Source: Tychonema litorale BBK16 (GTDB taxonomy: Bacteria > Cyanobacteriota > Cyanobacteriia > Cyanobacteriales > Microcoleaceae). From it: a DNA stretch of 40,485 nucleotides. Both the position numbers and the translations under genes were made by a program. Location of the stretch: contig NZ_JAKJHX010000030.1 of NCBI RefSeq assembly GCF_021648855.1, positions 1 to 40,485 of the forward strand, given 5' to 3'. This document shows, in pieces, positions 9,353 to 17,899 of the stretch. How positions within the stretch are numbered: position 1 is the first letter of the stretch; the number at the start of each line of letters is the position of its first letter. The notes under the pieces were generated by a model that saw only the letters and a program-made list of their open reading frames with translations, made no database searches and was not told the origin of the DNA.

Positions 9353-11671
9353 TTAAATGCCTAAGAGTAAAGTCAGAGCATTATTATCCCAAGTTAATCC
9401 TTTATCTAAAACCTTAAATCCAGCTACTTTACACATAGCCTCCAAAGCAGAAGCTGTAGGGAGCCACCACCACGGCCCAAAGTCGTTGATGTCAAAAACT
9501 GCTTTTTCAGTTATCCCTATAATTGGCGAGCTATAGATATACGGCTGCCAATAAGCTGTTAAAATAGCTCGTTCTGCTTCGTCCAAAGCTGGAATAAATA
9601 TTACCCCAGAAGCTGAAACTTCGTAGCGTCCCCAGTCGTTTTCTATAACTTGTTGGGTAATAGCTGAAGTGAGAATTAAATACTCACGAGTTATTTGATG
9701 CAAGGCAACTAAAATCTGCAAGGGATGGGGGTGATGGTACAAAACTCCTGCACAGTGAACTATATCGTAAGGCTGGCCAATTTCGGCAAGCTTAATTTGA
9801 GTGATATCTTGACTGATACAATTATAATTAGTAATATTTAGATTTGTCATGCGATCGCGAAAATCTTGCCAAAAGTGATCGGAGATCGCCGTCACATCAA
9901 TCATGGTGAGAGAAGTGGCACCGTATTTGCTAGCTACAGATACTTTTTCGTTGACAGTTCCCCACAATCCGCCTACTTCTGCAAAAGTCTTGCCTTTGAC
10001 GACTCTGGCAATGTAGCGATCGCGAATATCATTAGCTTCTAACTCCAATAATAGACTAGATTCCCCTGTTTGACGCTGTTTTTCTAAAATATCCTCTAAT
10101 TTTTGGGATATTTCTGGATCTTTTGGTCGGATTTCTAATCCCATCAAGTACAATACTGCCGCTTCGTTAAGCCGATCGCTCTGTGCAAAATTTTTCGCTA
10201 CTTGACAGTAAAAATCCGGGGCGTGTAGCGACGGCATTTCGTGGTGATAGTAGCTAGTTGCTGTATCTAAATCTGCCGGAGTTCTTTTAATTAGAGCCTC
10301 ACCTAACTTTGTGTAAATTCCTGGAAGAGATGGTTCAATTTCCAGCGCGCAAAGATAGGCGGATACAGCATCATTCCAGGCGTGAAGTTTAGTCAAAGCG
10401 TCGCCTAAATTGTAATAAGACCAAGAAATACTGGGATTAAGTTCAATTGCTCGCTGGTAAGCGGTAGCTGCTGCTTTCCACTGTTGAGTTTTTAACAAGA
10501 TTTCTCCTAAATTGTGGTAAGTCCAAGAGAATTCTGGATTGAGTGCGATCGCCCGCCGATAAGCGAATGTTGCTGGTGCAAATTTCTGAAGTTTAACTAA
10601 AGTCAAAGCTAGGTTATAATGAGACCAAAATAAATCTGAACGAAGTGCGATCGCCCCTTCGTATGCAGCCTCAGCTTCTGACCATTTTTCAAGTTTAAAC
10701 AGAGCATCTCCCAACTTGTGAAAAGCTTCATAATAATTAGGGTCTAATTCAGTGGCGCGCTGGTAAGCTGCGGCGGATTCAGACCATTTTTCTAATTTGT
10801 CGCAAGCTTCACCGATGCTATAATAACACCAGGAAAAATCTGGGTTGATTTCAATACCTGTGCGGTAGGCAATGATCGCTTCTTGCCAGTTTTCTAATTT
10901 CAGCATAAGACTGCCTAAGTTGTAGTAAGACCAAAAACAATTGGGATTTAGATCAATACTTTCGCGGTAATTGGCAAGAGCTTCATACAAGAGTCCTTTT
11001 GCTTGTAAAGCATTGCCTAATTTGTAATAATACTCCGAAATGTCGGGCTGAATTTTGAGAGCTTTGCGGTAGTTGGCAATAGCTTCGTCCCAGTTTTGTA
11101 GTTCGGTAGCAGCTTCGGCTAATTTATAATAAGCTTCACAACAACTGGGGTTTAAATAAATGGTACGATGGTAACAAACCAATGCTAACTCCAGCTTGTT
11201 TTGTCCCAATAAAGTATTGCCTAAATCGAGATATTCTTCGGCTATTTCTACTGGTTCTACCATAAGTGCTTGATACCAGCAGTCAGCAGCTTCCTCGACT
11301 TTGCCAACTTGGGTAAATACCCGGCTCAAATTACGATAAAATCCTGCAAATTCCGGTTGTAGGGAGATTGCCTTTTGGTAACAGCCGATCGCATCTTGCC
11401 ACTGTTGCAAGGTAGCGCAGAGAGTACCGAGGTTGGCAAAAGCTTCGGCAAAATCGGGTTGGAGGTCGATCGCAACTTTATACCAATACCTTGCGTCTTC
11501 TAGTTTACCCTGAGCTTGCAGCGCCTTTCCTAGGGTTTTGCAAGTCGAGGCGGAATTTGGATCGGATGCCAAAATTTGTTGGCAAAGTGCGATCGCCTCA
11601 TCCAACTTCCCCACAGCCAAATAGAGTTCTGCCTGTTGCCAAAAATCAACTGCTGCTATTTCTGAATTCAC
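9353..11671 (-). CDS. TPR-repeat protein with C-terminal SAM methyltransferase-like domain
   Basis: The 772-residue protein begins with about thirteen good 34-residue TPRs and one or two degenerate ones (residues 8-530), with the usual W/Y, G, A, A and P positions (for example SWSYYNLGDALTKL). The last 220 residues are a Rossmann methyltransferase-like domain: motif I is seen as FAEVGGLWGTV, an acidic residue follows in TMIDVTA, and a post-core YDIVHCAGVLYHHPHP segment resembles the CmoB/DUF1698-type methyltransferases. The substrate is unknown. TPR-methyltransferase fusions of this sort often sit in cyanobacterial glycan loci, and the divergent neighbour is a glycosyltransferase, so a sugar or protein-bound glycan target is a reasonable inference. 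The start is GTG at 11671. It is the first gene of a probable unit with the downstream kinase. Confidence 0.85.
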   Translation of the reverse strand: MNSEIAAVDFWQQAELYLAVGKLDEAIALCQQILASDPNSASTCKTLGKALQAQGKLEDARYWYKVAIDLQPDFAEAFANLGTLCATLQQWQDAIGCYQKAISLQPEFAGFYRNLSRVFTQVGKVEEAADCWYQALMVEPVEIAEEYLDLGNTLLGQNKLELALVCYHRTIYLNPSCCEAYYKLAEAATELQNWDEAIANYRKALKIQPDISEYYYKLGNALQAKGLLYEALANYRESIDLNPNCFWSYYNLGSLMLKLENWQEAIIAYRTGIEINPDFSWCYYSIGEACDKLEKWSESAAAYQRATELDPNYYEAFHKLGDALFKLEKWSEAEAAYEGAIALRSDLFWSHYNLALTLVKLQKFAPATFAYRRAIALNPEFSWTYHNLGEILLKTQQWKAAATAYQRAIELNPSISWSYYNLGDALTKLHAWNDAVSAYLCALEIEPSLPGIYTKLGEALIKRTPADLDTATSYYHHEMPSLHAPDFYCQVAKNFAQSDRLNEAAVLYLMGLEIRPKDPEISQKLEDILEKQRQTGESSLLLELEANDIRDRYIARVVKGKTFAEVGGLWGTVNEKVSVASKYGATSLTMIDVTAISDHFWQDFRDRMTNLNITNYNCISQDITQIKLAEIGQPYDIVHCAGVLYHHPHPLQILVALHQITREYLILTSAITQQVIENDWGRYEVSASGVIFIPALDEAERAILTAYWQPYIYSSPIIGITEKAVFDINDFGPWWWLPTASALEAMCKVAGFKVLDKGLTWDNNALTLLLGI

Positions 11672-11831
11672 TTTTTGTGTTCCTATGGAATAATAATTAC
11701 TTGTAAAATTATATGCTACAACTTGCCAAAGTTCAAATTCATGTAAGTAGACCGACCCGCCTGCAAATAGTGTTCAATGTATGCGAAATTAAGATAAACT
11801 AGATAATCATAGGTTAACAGCGAGCTAAATA

Positions 11832-14800
11832 ATGTCAACAGCCAGTCAGACACCGCAAGTAAGCGTAATTATACCTGCATATAATGGCGATCGCTACATC
11901 GTGCAAGCGGTGGATAGCGTGCTATCCCAAACTTTTACTGATTTGGAAATTATCGTTGTAGACGATGGTTCGACAGATGGGACACATCAAGTATTAGAGC
12001 CTTATCTTGACAGAATTCGCTACATTTATCAAGAAAACCAAGGAGTAGCAGCGGGCCGGAATCGAGGAATTCAAGAATCCAAAGGTAATTTAATTGCCTT
12101 TTTAGATCAAGATGACTTTTTTTTGCCAGATAAGTTAGCAGCGCAAGTAGCACTATTTCGCTCATCACCTTCATTAGGAATTGTCAATAGTGGCTGGCGT
12201 TTAGTTAACGAGCAAGGAGATGCAATTTCTGATATTAAACCTTGGGAATATTTCCCAAACTTAGATTTGGAAACATGGATAGTCCAGATGCCCGTACTTC
12301 CTAGTGCGATGATGTTTTCGCGAAAATGGTTAGAACTTGTAGGGAGATTTAATTCTGAGTTTGATTCGGTAGACGATTCAGATTTAGTAATCCGTTTAGC
12401 ATTGTTAGGCTGCGAATCTGCTTGGTTATCACAGGTCACAGTCTGTTATCGCCAACATGACAAAAATGTGTCTATTCAAAAAGCTATAAAACAAGCAAAT
12501 CTATTTATTAAATTAAAACAAGAATTTTTCAACAAACCAGACTTGCCACAGCACATTCGCGAGTTAAAAAATCCTGCTTTCTACGAGGCATTGACATGGA
12601 TGGCATGGAAATTGTACTATAGCGGGTATCAGGTGGAAGCGGTTGAGTATTATCAAAAATCTTTCTGCTATACTCCTTACTCTCCTACAAAAACTGTAAT
12701 AGATTGGATAAATCGTTTGGTCGCTATTTCAAAAGCTTACGGATTGACCTTTGATATCCAATCTTTAAGAAACTTATCAGAATGGAAACAATTAATGTCT
12801 AGCATCCTTCCCCAAAAAACAGTAAAAGTCAGCGTAATTATCCCGGCATATAATTGCGATCGCTACATTGTTCAAGCCATAGAAAGCGTGTTTAATCAAA
12901 CTTACAAAAACTGGGAAATTATTGTCGTAGATGACGGATCTACAGACAATATTCGCCAAATACTAGAGCCATATAGTGATTTAATTCAGTATATTTATCA
13001 GGAAAACCAAGGGGCAGCAATAGCTCGAAATAATGCTTGTAAACTAGCAAAAGGGGAATTTTTAGCTTTCCTGGATGGAGACGACTTTTTTCTGCCAGAA
13101 AAACTAGAAAAACAAATTGCTTGTTTTGAGGCTGATCCATCTTTAGATATGCTACAGAATGGTTGGTTAATCGTCGATAAAAACGGCAAAGACCTCTATC
13201 CAGCCATGCCTTGGAACGAAGCACCAAAATTAGATTTAGAGGCATTTGTGATACACAAATCGGTACGTCCCAGCGCCATGATGTTGCGGCGCGAGTGGTG
13301 GGAACGCCTGGGAGGATTTGACCCTCGCTTTCCGCCAACTGAAGATTTAGATTTTGCCTTGCGTTTAGCTTTAAAAGGCTGCAAATCAGTTTGGTTGAAA
13401 GAGATATTAACCTGCTATCGTCAGCACGATAGCAATCTTATGGCGAGTGGTTCCAAAGTAATGAAAAGTATGGAAATTGTGATGGAGCAATTTTTCGCAC
13501 GACTAGACTTACCTCAGCACATCCGAGACTTGAAACAGGCAGAACGTTACAAATGTTTAGTCTGGATAGCATGGCGGATGTACTGCGATGGACATTTAGC
13601 AGAGATGGTTGAGTGTTTGGAGAAATCTCTGCATTACACTCCTTATACAGGCACGGAAACTGTTTTTAAATGGTTGGAAACTTTTAGAGTTTCTTCCCAA
13701 GAATATGGCGTTCCATTTGATTCTTATGCCTTAACTAATTTAAAAGAGTGGCAAGACATCGTAGTCATAGCTGTCAACAATCCTTATCAATTTCAATCTG
13801 CACAAAGTTCTATTTATAGCCAGTCGGCAGGGCGTGTACTCCTGTACGCAGAAGACCACGGAGTAGGTGGTTTGGCTCAGTTTAACCACTCGCTGATGTG
13901 TAAGTTAGCAGCCGATGGCTACCAAGTTATTAGCGTTCAAAGTCAAACCTCTAACCCTTTAATCACTGAACAAAAAAGCCTAGGTATCGAACATATTTGG
14001 CTAGAGTTCGACACGATGAAAGAGTTTTTACGAATTGCTTACAATTTGGGCGATGCTGAAAAGATTTATGCTCAGTCTCGACCAGATTTAATTATATTTA
14101 GTGATGGTTGGCCGATGGCAAATTTTGCGGCTAAACAAGTTGCTATTAAGCAAAATATACCATACATAATTACTCTCGGTTATATCGATCGCACTTATGA
14201 AACATTTAATCGTGGCGATCAGATTCCCTATTTTGATGCAGTCTCCTATCAGTATGACTTAGCCAAGGCAACAGTAGCAGTTTCACACGAAAACTTAAAC
14301 TTGTTCAGAAGTCTGTTTAAAGCGCCTCTAGAACGGGGGAAAGTAATCTATTATGGTAGACCTAATACTTATTTTGAACCACCGAATCTTTCAACTCGCC
14401 AACGCTTGCGTCAAGAACAAGGAATCCCCGAAGATGCTGTTATTTGTTTCACGGCGGCGAGATTGACTCCAATTAAAGGATATCAGTATCAATTACAGGC
14501 GATCGCACAACTCAAACAGTTGCCAATTTGGTCACAACTCTACTTCGTTTGGGCTGGCCCCGGTTCTGCAACTCACGACAATATGGAACCCGAATTGAGA
14601 GAAACTGTTAGCAAATTGGGAGTAAACGAACAGGTGAAATTCTTGGGACAGCGGTGGGATATTGCCGATTGGCTTGATGCCAGCGATATCTTTATTTTAC
14701 CTTCCGAAGCAGAGGGGATGCCACTAGCAATTATGGAAGCAATGGCGAAAGGATTGCCAGTAATTGCCACAGCAGTCAGCGGCATTCCCGAAGAGTTGGG

Positions 14801-15338
14801 AGACACAGGAAAGTTGCTACCAGATCCTAAAATAGACCCAGAAGGAACAGTCAAAGAGTTGGTGAAAATGGTGGAAATATGGGCAGAAAATTCCGAATTG
14901 CGACGACTTGCAGGACAAGGGTGTAAAGCGCGAGCTCAAGAACTATTCAAAGAAGAACGAATGCTGCTGGAATATGTAGAAATAATTGAACAGGAACTTG
15001 CAAATGATGAGAAAAGAGACAGTTTTCCTATTAGCCCGAAAGTTCAAAAGCAGATACAGCAAGTGGATAAGTTTCTCAAATACTATTATTTAGTATGGAA
15101 AGCTTGGGATGCTTGCAATCGCGGGGATCTGTCCGAGATGGTTAAGCATTTGCAATCATCTTGGGCTTGCACACCATTGTTTACCACAGAAACTATCTTG
15201 AGTTGGGTGAATATTTTTGCAATTTCATCTTCAGAAAAGGGCGTTACGCTTGATACTTGTACCCTAATTAACTCAGAAGAATGGAAACAATTTATGGAAT
15301 CAATACAGAGTTTTGAAGTTATTTCATCTGTTAGTTAA
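11832..15338 (+). CDS. Three-domain glycosyltransferase: GT2-GT2-GT4 fusion with repeated helical modules
   Basis: The 1168-residue protein fuses three glycosyltransferase domains. Two are GT-A, family 2: the first starts at residue 10 (VSVIIPAYNGDRY, VVDDGSTD at D44/D45, DQD at 92-94), the second near 333 (VSVIIPAYNCDRY, VVDDGSTD, DGD). The third, about 667-1060, is GT-B family 4, with GVGGLAQFNHSL, AARLTPIKGYQYQ and the donor-binding SEAEGMPLAIMEAMAKG. After each catalytic domain comes a similar helical segment of about 75 residues (about 251-327, 573-648 and 1085-1158) with the pattern (L)VWxAW, YTPY/CTPL, TET(I/V) and (S/K)EWKQ. The two GT2 units are clearly a tandem duplication, since DNA identity is visible around their starts. 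It is probably cytoplasmic or membrane-peripheral and builds a surface polysaccharide. Neighbours GH39-like glycosidase and rfbF support that role; substrates cannot be told. Confidence 0.9.
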   Translation: MSTASQTPQVSVIIPAYNGDRYIVQAVDSVLSQTFTDLEIIVVDDGSTDGTHQVLEPYLDRIRYIYQENQGVAAGRNRGIQESKGNLIAFLDQDDFFLPDKLAAQVALFRSSPSLGIVNSGWRLVNEQGDAISDIKPWEYFPNLDLETWIVQMPVLPSAMMFSRKWLELVGRFNSEFDSVDDSDLVIRLALLGCESAWLSQVTVCYRQHDKNVSIQKAIKQANLFIKLKQEFFNKPDLPQHIRELKNPAFYEALTWMAWKLYYSGYQVEAVEYYQKSFCYTPYSPTKTVIDWINRLVAISKAYGLTFDIQSLRNLSEWKQLMSSILPQKTVKVSVIIPAYNCDRYIVQAIESVFNQTYKNWEIIVVDDGSTDNIRQILEPYSDLIQYIYQENQGAAIARNNACKLAKGEFLAFLDGDDFFLPEKLEKQIACFEADPSLDMLQNGWLIVDKNGKDLYPAMPWNEAPKLDLEAFVIHKSVRPSAMMLRREWWERLGGFDPRFPPTEDLDFALRLALKGCKSVWLKEILTCYRQHDSNLMASGSKVMKSMEIVMEQFFARLDLPQHIRDLKQAERYKCLVWIAWRMYCDGHLAEMVECLEKSLHYTPYTGTETVFKWLETFRVSSQEYGVPFDSYALTNLKEWQDIVVIAVNNPYQFQSAQSSIYSQSAGRVLLYAEDHGVGGLAQFNHSLMCKLAADGYQVISVQSQTSNPLITEQKSLGIEHIWLEFDTMKEFLRIAYNLGDAEKIYAQSRPDLIIFSDGWPMANFAAKQVAIKQNIPYIITLGYIDRTYETFNRGDQIPYFDAVSYQYDLAKATVAVSHENLNLFRSLFKAPLERGKVIYYGRPNTYFEPPNLSTRQRLRQEQGIPEDAVICFTAARLTPIKGYQYQLQAIAQLKQLPIWSQLYFVWAGPGSATHDNMEPELRETVSKLGVNEQVKFLGQRWDIADWLDASDIFILPSEAEGMPLAIMEAMAKGLPVIATAVSGIPEELGDTGKLLPDPKIDPEGTVKELVKMVEIWAENSELRRLAGQGCKARAQELFKEERMLLEYVEIIEQELANDEKRDSFPISPKVQKQIQQVDKFLKYYYLVWKAWDACNRGDLSEMVKHLQSSWACTPLFTTETILSWVNIFAISSSEKGVTLDTCTLINSEEWKQFMESIQSFEVISSVS

Positions 15339-15471
15339 AAGTATTTCTGGGGTTATTTCGATGAGTGCAAGAGTGAAGCATTTCGGCTGACAATTGAATC
15401 AGCAGAGATTGACTGCCGGAATTCTTCACCCTACGAAGATATTTGCAAAATGATGAAGAGAATCAAACGAT

Positions 15472-16794
15472 ATGCAATTTACATTCAAGTTCCAGTCTCT
15501 TAATAAATTACTCCCAATTTGTTTAGGTATTGTCACTCTGCTGTTAATTATCTATTTGGGGCAGCAAAGATCGATCGCATTTGCGCGATCGAACGTTACA
15601 GTAGATTTCGGGATTCCAGCAGCCACAACATCCATGAGTGGCATCCTCCACGGAATCGACCCTACCAAGCCCCCAGATAACTTGGTAAAACCCTTACAGC
15701 CCAAACTTTGGCGGGCGGGGAGACTCGATATTTACGATCGCGTAATCGCCAGCGGATCTGAGTTTCAACTGTTAGTCAGCGACTTGTGGGGCTACGGCAG
15801 TAATCCTAAAGGTTGGCCCTATCAAAATTACCCTGCATGGGAAGCATTCGTGCGGCAATTAGCTCAACAAAATAAAGGCAAAAAAATTATTTGGGATGTC
15901 TGGAATGAACCAGATTTAAGAAACCCTTTTTGGAATGGTAGCAGAGAACAATTCTTTGAAACTTACAAAAGAGCTTACAAAATTCTGCGACAAGAATTAG
16001 GGCCATCAGCAATGATTGGTGGACCGAGTATTACTAACTACAATAAAGAATATCTCACCGCTTTTTTGAATTATTGCAAGGCGAACAAATTAGAAGTGAA
16101 TTTTCTGGCTTGGCATGAACTCAACGATAGCATGATTTTATTGATTGACGATCATGTGATTGATGCTAAACGCAATTTTCAAAGTGCTTATTATAAAGAA
16201 TTGAAACTGCAAAAAATTTATGTCAATGAAATTGTGGGCAACTTAGCACAATATCAACCAGGGGAAATTTTAGGTTATTTGTATAACTTGGAATATGCAA
16301 AAGCCGACGGTGCTTGCAGAGCTTGTTGGGACACAAGAGGGACAAATAAGGTGAGCAATTGCTTCAATAATACGCTGAGTGGGATGGTAACTCCCAATAC
16401 TTTTGAGCCGAGAGCGGCTTGGTGGGCTTATAAAGCTTATGCTGATGGAGTTAATTCACGGGTATTGAGTCGATCGGATAACGAGTATGTTGCCTCTTTA
16501 GCCAGCAAGTCAAATCCTGAAGGCAAGGCACAGGTGCTTTTGGGTTATTTTGATCGCGATTATTCATCAGTAACATCTGTCACTTTAAACCTCAAAAATT
16601 TGACACAGTTAGGTATCCAAAAAGGTCAAAAAACTCGTCTCAAATTAGAGAAAATTCCTAACAATCAAGAGGGTGCTGTGCGAAAGCTGATTACTATCAA
16701 AGAAGAAAGTTTGTCTGTCAATGGTGACAGCTTAAATTATATCATTCCAAATTTTAATGTACATGAAGGATACCTGCTGACGATTAGCAAATGA
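15472..16794 (+). CDS. GH39-like glycoside hydrolase, exported or membrane-anchored
   Basis: The 440-residue protein has a basic N terminus followed by a hydrophobic stretch (residues 13-31, LLPICLGIVTLLLIIYLG), so it is either exported or anchored by this helix. The body reads as a clan GH-A (beta/alpha)8 hydrolase of the GH39 type. The acid/base glutamate is E146 in WDVWNEPD and the likely nucleophile is E253 in IYVNEIVG, at the end of strands 4 and 7. Known GH39 members act on beta-xylosides or alpha-L-iduronides, and in other bacteria related proteins trim exopolysaccharide during export; the substrate here is unknown. It follows the fusion glycosyltransferase after 133 bases on the same strand, which fits trimming or release of the polymer made by that enzyme. 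A distinct C-terminal beta domain (about 350-440) is expected from the sequence pattern. Confidence 0.8.
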   Translation: MQFTFKFQSLNKLLPICLGIVTLLLIIYLGQQRSIAFARSNVTVDFGIPAATTSMSGILHGIDPTKPPDNLVKPLQPKLWRAGRLDIYDRVIASGSEFQLLVSDLWGYGSNPKGWPYQNYPAWEAFVRQLAQQNKGKKIIWDVWNEPDLRNPFWNGSREQFFETYKRAYKILRQELGPSAMIGGPSITNYNKEYLTAFLNYCKANKLEVNFLAWHELNDSMILLIDDHVIDAKRNFQSAYYKELKLQKIYVNEIVGNLAQYQPGEILGYLYNLEYAKADGACRACWDTRGTNKVSNCFNNTLSGMVTPNTFEPRAAWWAYKAYADGVNSRVLSRSDNEYVASLASKSNPEGKAQVLLGYFDRDYSSVTSVTLNLKNLTQLGIQKGQKTRLKLEKIPNNQEGAVRKLITIKEESLSVNGDSLNYIIPNFNVHEGYLLTISK

Positions 16795-16841
16795 TATCAA
16801 TTTCGGCAGCATCGGAATTATTAGTAGCCGAAATGAGGAGA

Positions 16842-16892
16842 CGGCAGTGCCGTTTCCCTACCACGGTTAATTGTAGGGAAACGGCACTGCTG
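16842..16892. terminator. 20-bp inverted repeat between convergent genes, possible bidirectional terminator
   Basis: CGGCAGTGCCGTTTCCCTAC (16842-16861) is repeated in inverse orientation at 16873-16892 with one mismatch and an 11-base loop. It lies between the ends of the GH39-like gene and the immunity gene. There is no clean T-run, so a terminator role is an inference. One arm recurs at 27721-27748, so it is also a dispersed repeat. Confidence 0.5.
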
Positions 16893-16902
16893 TGTCCTGA
16901 AT

Positions 16903-17202
16903 TTAGCTGGGATTTGTCAAAGTTTTTTGCACCGATTCTAACCATTCTCTGACTGTTTGATTGTCTGCTTCCGGGTTGTAGTAACACCCCAATTCATCGA
17001 GGATGAATGTTGCTAAGTCGGCTGGTGCGATCGGCATTTCTAGCAGTTTATTGAGTTCTGATAATGCAGCTTCAACACTTTCGGGCAATTCGCTATTACG
17101 GTAATTTTCCACTACTTCGCTGGAAGTATCAGCTTCTAGTGTCCAGTCTTGATGAAAGTAGGAACTAAAAAATTGCGTTAAATTAGGAAATTGATTGTTC
17201 AT
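16903..17202 (-). CDS. CdiI-type immunity protein for the RNase A-like toxin
   Basis: This small acidic protein of 99 residues has no signal peptide and so should stay in the cytoplasm. Its N terminus, with the FPNLTQFFSSYFHQDW segment, matches the pattern of the immunity proteins found beside contact-dependent inhibition toxins (CdiI_2-like, a family typically starting with F..L..FF..YFHQDW). The remaining sequence is helical and acidic (PESVEAALSELNKLL, ADLATFILDELG), suitable for binding a basic nuclease. Its ATG overlaps the stop of the toxin gene by four bases (ATGA), indicating translational coupling. The expected role is to bind and block the RNase domain made by this cell or delivered by kin. 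Family assignment is from recalled motifs and not from a search. Confidence 0.72.
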   Translation of the reverse strand: MNNQFPNLTQFFSSYFHQDWTLEADTSSEVVENYRNSELPESVEAALSELNKLLEMPIAPADLATFILDELGCYYNPEADNQTVREWLESVQKTLTNPS

Positions 17203-17729
17203 TCGGGATAAGCTGTGAGAATAAAGTATCCGGGAGATAATTTGATGCTACGCTGGAGGATGATTTTCACGCGAGATGCTGAAGTTGCTTTAGAGGTACC
17301 GCGCCTGAGAGTAATGCCAATTACTTTATGGGTATCGTATTTGATTGTATAACGATTACTTTCTTTTTTTACCCAGGAGTCGATCGCACTTTTCTTCTCA
17401 TTCATTGCTTCAGCAATCGCTGATTCGGCGACGGAACGATAGGTAAACGAAGATGCACCAGAAATTCTCTTCTCGTCGGCGAGTCGCTGTGCTAGTTGTG
17501 CTTCTGTTTTACCAACGTGTTTCTCTAAAGTGTGTCCTCCTGCGGCTTCGTGAAAGTCCAGTCCGCCACCTGGTATCCCCGGTGCAAAAGCTATGGTGGT
17601 TTGTGCCGGTTGACTTGATACATACTGCGCCGAAACAGGACTTATTCCAGGTTGAAATAAGACTATTATTGAGGCAATCGCGCACAGGATACTTAAAAAT
17701 TTTGTCCATCGATCGAGTTGAGTTTTCAT
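17199..17729 (-). CDS. Secreted RNase A-like toxin (CdiA-CT RNase A domain family)
   Basis: The 176-residue protein has a typical Sec signal peptide (residues 1-34: basic start, hydrophobic LSILCAIASIIVLF, cleavage expected after VSA34). The mature part of about 140 residues matches the bacterial RNase A-like toxin domain first described at the C terminus of CdiA: GGGLDFHEAAGGHTLEKHVG, a basic middle, and the C-terminal strand GYFILTAYPE. From memory, the Yersinia kristensenii toxin uses His175, Arg186, Thr276 and Tyr278. Here H71, R82, T172 and Y174 have exactly the same spacings (11, 90 and 2 residues). Cysteines are absent from the mature part, as in that bacterial branch. It is not joined to a CdiA filament; the domain is exported on its own. 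It is the first gene of a two-gene unit with the immunity protein and is divergent from rfbF. A TATACT-like element on the minus strand at 17756-17761 could be its -10 box. Confidence 0.75.
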   Translation of the reverse strand: MKTQLDRWTKFLSILCAIASIIVLFQPGISPVSAQYVSSQPAQTTIAFAPGIPGGGLDFHEAAGGHTLEKHVGKTEAQLAQRLADEKRISGASSFTYRSVAESAIAEAMNEKKSAIDSWVKKESNRYTIKYDTHKVIGITLRRGTSKATSASRVKIILQRSIKLSPGYFILTAYPE

Positions 17730-17899
17730 GACAGTTCGATATCTTTCTTATATTCAGTATAGCTGTGTACATTGAAAAAATTCCCAGGTTTAATCTATTT
17801 ACAAAGCTTAACTAACTATGAGAGAATGTTAATAATTCTTAGAAAAAATGACGACTGATTGATGCTAAGTTAATTGATTATCTTTAAAATTTTGAAAAA

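Noticed and set aside
17453..17731. A 92-codon plus-strand open frame opposite the toxin gene
   Set aside because: It is a shadow of the toxin coding strand, which has a signal peptide, family motifs and a coupled partner; the shadow has none.
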